This document shows, one piece after another, positions 1-5,102 of a stretch of 5,102 nt of DNA. The DNA is taken from positions 1-5,102 of the forward strand of contig CALGAS010000568.1 in NCBI GenBank assembly GCA_937959175.1. The letters are read 5' to 3'. Origin of the DNA: an uncultured bacterium (GTDB lineage Bacteria > Planctomycetota > Planctomycetia > Pirellulales > UBA1268). The notes below the pieces were generated by a model. That model did not search any database. It was not told the origin of the DNA and worked only from the letters and a program-made list of their open reading frames with translations. The translations under genes were made by a program, and so were the position numbers. The first letter of the stretch is position 1, and every line of letters begins with the position of its first letter.

Positions 1-150
1 ATCCCAGTTTCCGGAAGCCCGCGCAACCGCTCACCACCAACCCGCCCAATCCGCGATCACCACCAACCAACCCCGGCACTTGTACCGGCGGGACGGCGGG
101 CTGTTGGGCGATCCCGGTCCCCGCAAGCCCAAGCAACCGTTCACCATCAC
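1..150. repeat. Degenerate direct repeats in upstream intergenic region
   Basis: Positions 1-40 and 111-150 align without gaps at an offset of 110 bases, with 31 of 40 identities by eye. The best core is AAGCCC-N2-GCAACCG-N-TCACCA. A third partial copy lies at about 44-67: the 11-mer TCACCACCAAC occurs at 31-41 and again at 57-67. The intervening 68-110 is not repeated. The stretch 1-297 has no convincing gene. A frame starting at position 2 stays open to 385, but its translation is low-complexity and out of frame with the strong gene that begins at 298. The repeats may be the end of a longer intergenic array reaching upstream of the window. Confidence 0.5.
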
Positions 151-180
151 AGCGGTGCCCGAAACCGAGCATGCTTCGCG

Positions 181-209
181 TTGGCCGTGCCTCTGTGTCG
201 TGGTAGAAA
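181..209 (+). promoter_or_regulatory. Possible sigma70-like promoter for the operon
   Basis: TTGGCC (181-186) and TAGAAA (204-209) are separated by 17 bases, each matching 4 of 6 bases of the sigma70 -35 and -10 consensus. TG at 201-202 gives an extended -10. Transcription would start near 216, about 80 bases before the ATG of the first gene. Such matches arise by chance, and planctomycete promoters are poorly defined, so this is only a candidate. Confidence 0.25.
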
Positions 210-213
210 CTCA

Positions 214-250
214 ACCGAACGGGGACGGCCCGGCAAGCCGGCCATTCGGT
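214..250 (+). other. Leader hairpin upstream of the oxidoreductase gene
   Basis: An outer 6-bp stem pairs ACCGAA (214-219) with TTCGGT (245-250). An inner GC-rich stem pairs GGCC (227-230) with GGCC (240-243) and continues, past a bulged C231, with 232-233 pairing 238-239. It ends 47 bases before the chosen ATG, so it would sit in the 5' leader. There is no T-run, so it is not a standard intrinsic terminator. Its function is unknown, and it could be incidental in GC-rich DNA. Confidence 0.3.
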
Positions 251-283
251 GCGTCGGGAACAGAGCGTTGTCCGCGAACCTTC

Positions 284-288
284 GGGAG
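284..288 (+). promoter_or_regulatory. Ribosome binding site deciding the first gene's start
   Basis: GGGAG at 284-288 lies 9 bases before the ATG at 298. It supports that start over the in-frame TTG at 181, which would add 39 residues ahead of the twin-arginine motif. Confidence 0.6.
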
Positions 289-297
289 ACCGTTGTC

Positions 298-1584
298 ATG
301 CAGCGTGCAGCCACCGTACAGAGCCGGCGGGGCTTTCTCCGAACGGGCCTCGCCACAGGTGCCGCTGTCGCCGCTCCCACGGTGATTCCCGGCTCGGCCC
401 TCGGCCTCGACGGCAGCCTGCCGCCGAGCGAGCGGATCGTCGTCGGCGGGATCGGGATCGGCCGCCGCGGCGAATACGACCTCGGCTGCTTTCTCGAACA
501 GCCCGACGTGCGGTTCGCCGCGGTCTGCGACGTCAAGGAACGGCGGCGGAACCACATCAAGAACCGGATCGACAAGCACCATGGCACGACGGCCTGCGCC
601 ACCTATCGTGACTTCCGCGAGCTGCTCGATCGCGACGACATCGACGCCGTCCTGATCGCGACAGGCCCCAACTGGCACGGGCTAATGGCGATGCTCGCGG
701 CCCAGGCCGGCAAGGACATTTACTGCGAGAAGCCCTGCACGAAGAACATCGTCGAGACGCTCGCCCATCGCGACACGATGCACCGCTGCGGGACGGTCTT
801 CCAGGCGGGCACCCAGCGGCGAAACCTGCCCCACTTCGCCTTCGCCTGCGAGCTCGCCCGCTCCGGCCGGCTCGGCACGCTCTCCCGGGTCTACGCCCAT
901 CCGATGGGTATGCGGGCCAAGACGAGCGGCTGGCTGCCGGCCGAGCCCGCGCCCGACGCCCTGGTCGACGACTGGGACATGTATCTCGGCCCGGCGGCCT
1001 GGCGACCCTTCAACGCCCGCACCCTCGCCGACGGCTTCAACTTCGAGAAGGGGGGCGGGCTCGTCGGCGGCGGCGTGCTCGAGTGGGGCTCGCACTGCGT
1101 CGACCTCTGCCAGTGGGCCGTCAACGACTGCCCGCCGCCGGTCGACTACGCGGCCCCCGCGGACGGCCAACTCGTCTGTCGCTATGCCGACGGCGTCGAG
1201 TTGGTCTTCCGGGAGCGTGGCTGGATTCCGCTGGGGTCCTGCCCGGTCCGCTTCGAGGGGAGCGAGGGCTGGGTGGAGGCGGGCGACAGCGGCAAGATGG
1301 TGCTCTCTTCTCCGGAGCTGCTCGCGGGCCGGAAGGTCGAGGAGATCGGCGGCTACCCGGCCACCTTTCATGTCCGCGACTTCCTCGACTGCGTCAAGAC
1401 CCGGGGCAAGCCCAAGGGCAACGCCGTGGCCGCCTGCAATGCCCACCTCGCCTGCCACGCGGCCAACATCGCGATCTATCTCGACAGGCCGGTGAAGCTC
1501 GACCTCGAGACCTTCACCTTCATCGATGACGAAGCGGCCAACCGGCTGCGGTCGGAAGCCCGGCGGGAGCCGTGGCACGCGTGA
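298..1584 (+). CDS. Tat-exported Gfo/Idh/MocA family oxidoreductase
   Basis: This is a 428-residue NAD(P)-dependent oxidoreductase of the Gfo/Idh/MocA family, whose members oxidise or reduce sugars, inositols and related polyols. A twin-arginine signal is plain at residues 9-14 (SRRGFL), followed by an alanine-rich hydrophobic stretch and a likely cleavage region near residue 34-36. This points to export of the folded, cofactor-loaded enzyme. The Rossmann fold begins at about residue 46, with GxGxxG at G53, G55 and G58. The family EKP motif is at 144-146, and its lysine is normally catalytic. A WGSHCVD segment (263-269) supplies the His266/Asp269 pair seen in planctomycete members. The C-terminal segment from H358 (HVRDFLDC) is also typical. 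The usual TPDHWH-like segment reads TGPNWH at 122-127. The ATG at 298 is preferred because of its Shine-Dalgarno and because the Tat motif then sits close to the N terminus. It is the first gene of a probable three-gene operon. The family is secure; the substrate is unknown. Confidence 0.93.
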   Translation: MQRAATVQSRRGFLRTGLATGAAVAAPTVIPGSALGLDGSLPPSERIVVGGIGIGRRGEYDLGCFLEQPDVRFAAVCDVKERRRNHIKNRIDKHHGTTACATYRDFRELLDRDDIDAVLIATGPNWHGLMAMLAAQAGKDIYCEKPCTKNIVETLAHRDTMHRCGTVFQAGTQRRNLPHFAFACELARSGRLGTLSRVYAHPMGMRAKTSGWLPAEPAPDALVDDWDMYLGPAAWRPFNARTLADGFNFEKGGGLVGGGVLEWGSHCVDLCQWAVNDCPPPVDYAAPADGQLVCRYADGVELVFRERGWIPLGSCPVRFEGSEGWVEAGDSGKMVLSSPELLAGRKVEEIGGYPATFHVRDFLDCVKTRGKPKGNAVAACNAHLACHAANIAIYLDRPVKLDLETFTFIDDEAANRLRSEARREPWHA

Positions 1585-1604
1585 TCCGGACCATCAGAAG
1601 GCAC

Positions 1605-1608
1605 GAGG
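1605..1608 (+). promoter_or_regulatory. Ribosome binding site for the HEAT-repeat gene
   Basis: GAGG at 1605-1608 is 8 bases before the ATG at 1617. This favours 1617 over GTG 1572, GTG 1581 and ATG 1626, which are in the same frame. GTG 1581 overlaps the upstream TGA stop as GTGA and could allow translational coupling, but it would place 12 extra charged residues before the signal peptide. Confidence 0.5.
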
Positions 1609-1616
1609 CGGTGACC

Positions 1617-3512
1617 ATGACGGCGATGACGAGGCGATGGCTGGCGGTGTTCGCGGCGGCCCTGACGGCCTTCCCTGCGGCGGCCGCTCCCGGGCCGACG
1701 GCGAGCGAGGCGGAGCTTCTCGCCGTCCTCCGCAGTGACTCAGCCGAGGCCGACAAGGCAATCACCTGCAAGTTTCTGGCGGTCAACGGCTCGCCGGCGG
1801 CCGTCGACGACTTGGCCGGGCTGCTGCCCAACCCGCGGCTCGCCTCCTGGGCCCGGATCGCCCTGGAGGCGATTCCCGGGGACGAAGCGTCGGCCGCGCT
1901 TCGGTCAGCGGCCGGCACGCTCAAGGGCCGGCTGCTCTCCGGCGTGCTTACGTCGCTGGGCGTCCGCCGGGACGCCGCGGCCGTGCCGCTCCTGGCCGGC
2001 CAGCTCGCCGCCGACGATGCCGAGGTGGCCGCCGCGGCGGCCTGGTCGCTCGGCCAGATCGCCACGCCGGAGGCGGGCCTGTTCCTGGCAGGGGCCATCG
2101 AAACCGCCCTCTCGCCGGAGCGGCTCGACGCCCTCGCCCGGGCGGCGGTGCTGGCCGCCGCCAACCTCCAGGCGGCCGGCCGCAGCGATGAGGCCGTGGC
2201 CCTCTACGGGGTCGTGCGGGGGGCCGAGGTCTCCGAGCAACGGCGGGCCGAGGCGGTCCGCGGCACGATCATCGCCAAGGGACCTGGCGGGGTGCCCTTG
2301 CTGGTGGAGACGCTCCGCTCTCCGATCAGGCGGCTTGCCAACATGGCGATCTTCACGGCCCGCGATCTCGGGCGGGGCGAGCAGCCCGATCCGACCCTCG
2401 CGGCCGCCGTCGATGCCGCGCTGCTCACCGAGCTCGACCTGGCCGCTGCCGAAGGAGAGCTGGGCCGGGCCGCAGTCCTGATCGACGTGCTCGCCGAACG
2501 CAATGCGGGGGATGCGAGCGAGCCGGTCTTGGCGGGGCTCTCGCAGGCGGCCGGCGCGGCCGCCAAGCCGGTGCGGCTGGCGGCGATCGAGGCGCTTGGC
2601 CGGATCGGCGACGCGGCGGCGGTCGAGCCGCTCCTGGCAGTGGTGGCCGACGAGGACGTCGGCATCGCCGACACCGCCCGGGCGGCGGTAGCTGCCCTTT
2701 CCGGCGAGGCCGTCGATCGGGCGATCGTCAGGCGGCTGGAGGGAGCCGATGCCGCCACGCTCCCGGCCATCGTGGAGCTGATCGGGCTGCGGCGAATCGC
2801 CGCCGTCGCCGAACTGCTGCCGCTCCTCGAGCATCCCGACGCCCGGGTTCGCACCGCGGCGGTCGCGGCGCTCGGGCCGACCGTCGATCTCGAGAATCTC
2901 GACGTGCTCATCGCCGCCGCGACCGCTCCCCAGAGCGACGCCGAGGGGGAGGCTGCCCGTCTGGCCCTTCGCGAGGCGAGCGTGCGGATGCCCGATCGGG
3001 AGGCCTGCGCGGCCACGCTGGCCGCGGCCCTCGAGACGCTGCCGGTGGACGCCAAGGTGATGCTGCTCGAGGTGATCGCTAACGTGGGCGGCGGGAAGGC
3101 CCTGGAGACGATGGCGGCTGCGGGCCGCTCGGGCGAGGCCGCCCTCGAGGATGCCGCGACCCGGCTGCTCGGCACCTGGATGACCGCCGACGCGGCTCCG
3201 GTTCTGCTCGAGATCGCCACGGCCGAGCCGGGCGGGAAGTTCAAGACCAGGGCCCTGCGGGGCTACCTGCGGATCGCCCGGCAGTTCGTGCTGCCCGACG
3301 CCGAGCGGGCGGCGATGTGCCGTCGGGCGCTTGCCGCCGCGACCGAGGCGGCCGAACGCGAGGCGGTGCTTGTGATCCTCGTTCGCTACCCAAGCGAGGC
3401 AACGCTCGCGGTCGCCGAGGAAGCGAAGGCCACGCCGGGCCTCGAGGAGGCTGCCGCGAAGGCTGCCGACGAGATTCGCGGCAAGCTCCAGCCGGCCACG
3501 AAAGCGGGATGA
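1617..3512 (+). CDS. Exported alanine-rich HEAT-repeat protein
   Basis: This is a 631-residue protein made almost entirely of helical HEAT (PBS lyase HEAT-like) repeats, which form solenoids for protein-protein contact and have no catalytic activity of their own. Residues 1-24 form a Sec-type signal peptide: Arg6-Arg7, then a Trp/Leu/Ala/Phe hydrophobic core and an Ala-rich cleavage region at about 22-24. Repeats are visible at roughly 76-87 (ASWARIALEAIP), 104-160 (ending with AAAAWSLGQIA), 318-360 (PVRLAAIEALGRIGDAAAVEPLL) and 406-435 (HPDARVRTAAVAALG). More diverged helices run to the C terminus. I see no heme-binding CxxCH and no enzyme motif. The gene lies 32 bases after the oxidoreductase, and its stop overlaps or abuts the start of the next gene, so the three are probably co-transcribed. 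Similar proteins are common in Planctomycetota. The exact role is unknown; a scaffold in the periplasm or on the cell surface is an inference. Confidence 0.9.
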   Translation: MTAMTRRWLAVFAAALTAFPAAAAPGPTASEAELLAVLRSDSAEADKAITCKFLAVNGSPAAVDDLAGLLPNPRLASWARIALEAIPGDEASAALRSAAGTLKGRLLSGVLTSLGVRRDAAAVPLLAGQLAADDAEVAAAAAWSLGQIATPEAGLFLAGAIETALSPERLDALARAAVLAAANLQAAGRSDEAVALYGVVRGAEVSEQRRAEAVRGTIIAKGPGGVPLLVETLRSPIRRLANMAIFTARDLGRGEQPDPTLAAAVDAALLTELDLAAAEGELGRAAVLIDVLAERNAGDASEPVLAGLSQAAGAAAKPVRLAAIEALGRIGDAAAVEPLLAVVADEDVGIADTARAAVAALSGEAVDRAIVRRLEGADAATLPAIVELIGLRRIAAVAELLPLLEHPDARVRTAAVAALGPTVDLENLDVLIAAATAPQSDAEGEAARLALREASVRMPDREACAATLAAALETLPVDAKVMLLEVIANVGGGKALETMAAAGRSGEAALEDAATRLLGTWMTADAAPVLLEIATAEPGGKFKTRALRGYLRIARQFVLPDAERAAMCRRALAAATEAAEREAVLVILVRYPSEATLAVAEEAKATPGLEEAAAKAADEIRGKLQPATKAG

Positions 3513-3514
3513 GG
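3511..3514 (+). promoter_or_regulatory. Ribosome binding site for the FG-GAP gene (preferred start)
   Basis: GAGG at 3511-3514 overlaps the TGA stop of the HEAT-repeat gene and lies 6 bases before the ATG at 3521. An upstream in-frame ATG at 3509 overlaps the stop as ATGA and has a weaker upstream purine tract. The two starts differ by only four residues. Confidence 0.5.
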
Positions 3515-3520
3515 TTACTG

Positions 3521-4990
3521 ATGAAGCGGCTCAGTCTCAGGTGCTCGCTCAGGTGCTCGACGCCTCCGGCCATCCGCCGGCAGCCTCCCGCACCGCAAGC
3601 CAATCCGGCAAGGGGATTGCGCAGCGGAGGGCGGAAGCCGGAGGAGCCTTGGAGAGTTCGCTGCGTTGACGCGGCGGCGGCGTCGGAGGTCGGGCGAACT
3701 CTCCACAGCGACGGAGGCTTTCGGCCTCCGCTGCGTGGTCGGTTCGAGGCTTCGGTGATGGGGCTGGTCGCCTTCTGCCTCGGCGGGGCGGTTGCCTCGG
3801 GCCACGCTGCCGAGGTGAGCTTCAAGAAGCAGGTGATCAGCGAGCGGTTCGTCGCCGAGGGCTGCGCCGTCGCCGACTTCGATCGGGACGGCCACGTCGA
3901 CATCGCCGCCGGCAACTCGCTCTGGCACGGGCCCGAGTTCACCCGCCGCACCGAATACACGCCGCCGCGGGAGAACCCGGGCGGCCCGGCCAAGACGCCC
4001 TACGATCCGGCCCGGGGCTACTCCAACTACTTTCTGATGTTCGCCCACGACTTCACCGCCGACGGCTGGCCCGACATCCTCGTCTACGACCTGCCGGGCG
4101 AGCCGGCCGTCGTCTTCGTGAACCCCGGTGAGGCCGGCGGGCCATGGCCGCGGCATGCCATCTTCGCCGTGGCCGACGGCGAGTCGCCCGGCCTCGTCGA
4201 CATCGACGGCGACGGCCGGCCGGAGCTCTTCTGCCAGTCGAGCGGCCCGGAACTCGGCGGCCGCCTCGGCTTCGCCGCGATTGACTGGGATGATCCGCTG
4301 GCGAAGGCCCGCTTCCGGCCGATCACGCCCCGCAGCCCGGAAAACGACAAAAAGTATTTCCGCTACACCCACGGCGCGGGTGCCGGCGACCTCAACGGCG
4401 ACGGCCGGATCGACATCCTCTCCAAGGACGGCTGGTTCGAGCAGCCGGCGACCACCGCCCCGGACTTCATCTGGCCCTTCCACCCCGTGGCCTTCGGGCC
4501 GGCCGGAGCCCGCGGCGGCGCCCAGATGCTCGTCTTCGACGTCAATGGCGACGGCCGCAACGACGTCGTCACCAGCTACGACGCCCACGGCTACGGAATC
4601 GGCTGGTTTGAGCAGCAGCCCGATGGATCGTTCGTCGAGCACCGGTTCGTCGGGGCGACGCCGGCCGAAAGCCCCCAGGGCGTCTGCTTCAGCCAGCCGC
4701 ACGCCCTGGCCGCCGCCGACATCGACGGCGACGGGCTGACCGACGTCGTGACCGGCAAGCGCCGCTGGGCCCACGGGCCGGCGGGCGATCCCGAGCCCAA
4801 CGCCGCGCCGGTGCTCTACTGGTTCCGGCTGGTCCGGGACGGCAGCGGCGGGGCGACCTTCGAGCCGCAGCTCGTCGACGACGACAGCGGCGTCGGCACC
4901 CAGGTGACCGTGGCCGACCTCAACAGCGACGGCAAGCCCGACATCGCCGTGGCCAACAAACGCGGCGTGTTCGCGTTCCGGCAGCGATAG
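3521..4990 (+). CDS. Exported FG-GAP/VCBS repeat beta-propeller protein
   Basis: From ATG 3521 the product is 489 residues. Seven calcium-binding DxDxDG-type loops are visible, each ending in D or E: at residues 119 (DFDRDGHVD), 177 (DFTADGWPD), 227 (DIDGDGRPE), 290 (DLNGDGRID), 340 (DVNGDGRND), 400 (DIDGDGLTD) and 466 (DLNSDGKPD). Spacing of 50-66 residues suggests one complete seven-bladed propeller, like integrin-alpha FG-GAP domains. Such proteins bind partners or glycans outside the cell; no catalytic site is seen. The N terminus is odd. A basic start (MKRLSLRCS) is separated from a hydrophobic segment and AxA-like site (residues 80-97, ending GHAA) by about 65 residues, mostly encoded by the palindromic element at 3620-3735. 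Alternative starts are ATG 3509 (493 residues, ATGA overlap with the previous stop) and ATG 3758 (410 residues), just before the hydrophobic core with its own GAGG. The gene is sure; its start is not. Confidence 0.88.
   Translation: MKRLSLRCSLRCSTPPAIRRQPPAPQANPARGLRSGGRKPEEPWRVRCVDAAAASEVGRTLHSDGGFRPPLRGRFEASVMGLVAFCLGGAVASGHAAEVSFKKQVISERFVAEGCAVADFDRDGHVDIAAGNSLWHGPEFTRRTEYTPPRENPGGPAKTPYDPARGYSNYFLMFAHDFTADGWPDILVYDLPGEPAVVFVNPGEAGGPWPRHAIFAVADGESPGLVDIDGDGRPELFCQSSGPELGGRLGFAAIDWDDPLAKARFRPITPRSPENDKKYFRYTHGAGAGDLNGDGRIDILSKDGWFEQPATTAPDFIWPFHPVAFGPAGARGGAQMLVFDVNGDGRNDVVTSYDAHGYGIGWFEQQPDGSFVEHRFVGATPAESPQGVCFSQPHALAAADIDGDGLTDVVTGKRRWAHGPAGDPEPNAAPVLYWFRLVRDGSGGATFEPQLVDDDSGVGTQVTVADLNSDGKPDIAVANKRGVFAFRQR
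3536..3559 (+). repeat. Perfect 12-bp tandem duplication
   Basis: CTCAGGTGCTCG occurs twice in direct succession, at 3536-3547 and 3548-3559. It encodes a repeated Leu-Arg-Cys-Ser in the basic N-terminal segment of the FG-GAP protein. It keeps the frame. It may be replication slippage, or a scar at the upstream edge of the inserted sequence. Confidence 0.8.
3620..3735. repeat. 116-bp palindromic element, in frame in the FG-GAP gene
   Basis: Two 42-nt arms, 3620-3661 and 3694-3735, are inverted repeats aligning without gaps. The outer 11 and inner 12 positions match perfectly, and 33 of 42 match overall; the mismatches cluster at arm positions 21-30. The 32-nt loop holds a further 5-bp stem, GACGC (3668-3672) with GCGTC (3680-3684). 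The right arm also contains its own 7-bp hairpin, CGGAGGC (3712-3718) with GCCTCCG (3724-3730). Just upstream, CAATCC (3601-3606) pairs with GGATTG (3614-3619). The palindrome encodes residues 34-72 of the long form of the FG-GAP protein with no stop codon. The arms are in codon register, so the antisense frame gives a near-identical peptide. No transposase or clear target duplication is visible. The outer boundaries of the foreign sequence could lie anywhere between about 3560 and 3757. Confidence 0.85.
3746..3749 (+). promoter_or_regulatory. Possible internal ribosome binding site for a short form
   Basis: GAGG at 3746-3749 lies 8 bases before the in-frame ATG at 3758, the same spacing as in the HEAT-repeat gene. 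Initiation here would give a protein starting directly with the hydrophobic signal core and would leave the palindromic element untranslated. The resulting signal peptide would lack the usual basic residues. Confidence 0.35.
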
Positions 4991-5007
4991 GGGCGGGTTT
5001 GCCGCGC

Positions 5008-5030
5008 GCAGGCTCGGGGTGAGCCCGTGC
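5008..5030 (+). terminator. Hairpin after the operon, possible terminator
   Basis: GGCTC (5011-5015) pairs with GAGCC (5021-5025) around a 5-base loop. GCA (5008-5010) can pair with TGC (5028-5030) across a two-base bulge. It begins 17 bases after the TAG stop of the FG-GAP gene. There is no T-run, so intrinsic termination is doubtful. It may equally be an interspersed hairpin repeat. Confidence 0.25.
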
Positions 5031-5053
5031 CGTCTCGCCGGACGCTTGCTGCG

Positions 5054-5102
5054 GCCATCCATGGCCTTCGCTTCGCTCGGAGAACTCCTCGCTTCGCCAT
5101 CC
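5054..5102. repeat. Short direct repeats at the window end, no gene
   Basis: GCCATCC occurs at 5054-5060 and 5096-5102, 42 bases apart. The 9-mer TCGCTTCGC occurs at 5068-5076 and 5089-5097. A small inverted pair, GGAG (5079-5082) and CTCC (5085-5088), lies between. This looks like one unit and the start of the next in an intergenic repeat that runs past the window edge. I see no credible coding region in 4991-5102. Confidence 0.4.

Noticed and set aside
181..297. N-terminal extension of the oxidoreductase from TTG 181
   Set aside because: It would bury the twin-arginine motif about 48 residues in, and the extra 39 residues look like translated leader. ATG 298 has a Shine-Dalgarno and gives a standard Tat signal.
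682..1578. Minus-strand open frame of 298 codons opposite the oxidoreductase
   Set aside because: It is a shadow of a gene with clear family motifs, and it has no domain of its own.
3620..3735. Insertion sequence, CRISPR repeat or intrinsic terminator
   Set aside because: There is no transposase, no spacer-repeat pattern and no T-run; the segment is one long imperfect palindrome read through by an open frame.
3758..3817. Lipoprotein signal around Cys in the FG-GAP N terminus
   Set aside because: The residues before the cysteine are Leu-Val-Ala-Phe. Phe at -1 does not fit the lipobox, and an ordinary AxA-like cleavage site follows.
3241..3993. Minus-strand open frame crossing the palindrome, as a gene
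   Set aside because: It overlaps two well-supported plus-strand genes and has no recognisable domain. Its only notable part is the mirrored peptide from the palindrome.
3515..5062. Long minus-strand open frame of 515 codons opposite the FG-GAP gene
   Set aside because: It is an antisense shadow: its Val/Asp/Gly-rich translation mirrors the DxDxDG codons of the plus-strand gene. Long antisense frames are expected at this GC content.

Overview
The window looks like chromosomal DNA of a high-GC planctomycete (Planctomycetota, perhaps Pirellulales-like). This rests on gene content: a Tat-exported Gfo/Idh/MocA oxidoreductase, an alanine-rich HEAT-repeat protein and an FG-GAP/VCBS propeller protein, a mix typical of that phylum. 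No rRNA or marker gene is present to confirm it.

Layout: positions 1-297 hold no convincing gene. They contain degenerate direct repeats, a weak promoter candidate and a leader hairpin. Three genes follow on the plus strand as a probable operon: the oxidoreductase (298-1584), then after 32 nt the HEAT-repeat protein (1617-3512), then the FG-GAP/VCBS protein, starting within a few bases of the previous stop (3521-4990). Positions 4991-5102 hold a small hairpin and repeat-like sequence cut by the window end.

All three products carry export signals: twin-arginine for the first, Sec-type for the second, and a split or displaced Sec-type signal for the third. They probably act outside the cytoplasm, with one redox enzyme and two repeat scaffold or binding proteins. 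The substrate cannot be read from the sequence.

The most unusual item is a 116-bp palindromic element at 3620-3735. It lies inside the N-terminal reading frame of the third gene, between the basic start and the hydrophobic core of its signal peptide. Its two 42-nt arms are each exactly 14 codons, and both strands encode nearly the same peptide. This resembles in logic the Rickettsia palindromic elements that insert in frame in proteins, but the sequence family is not one I can name.
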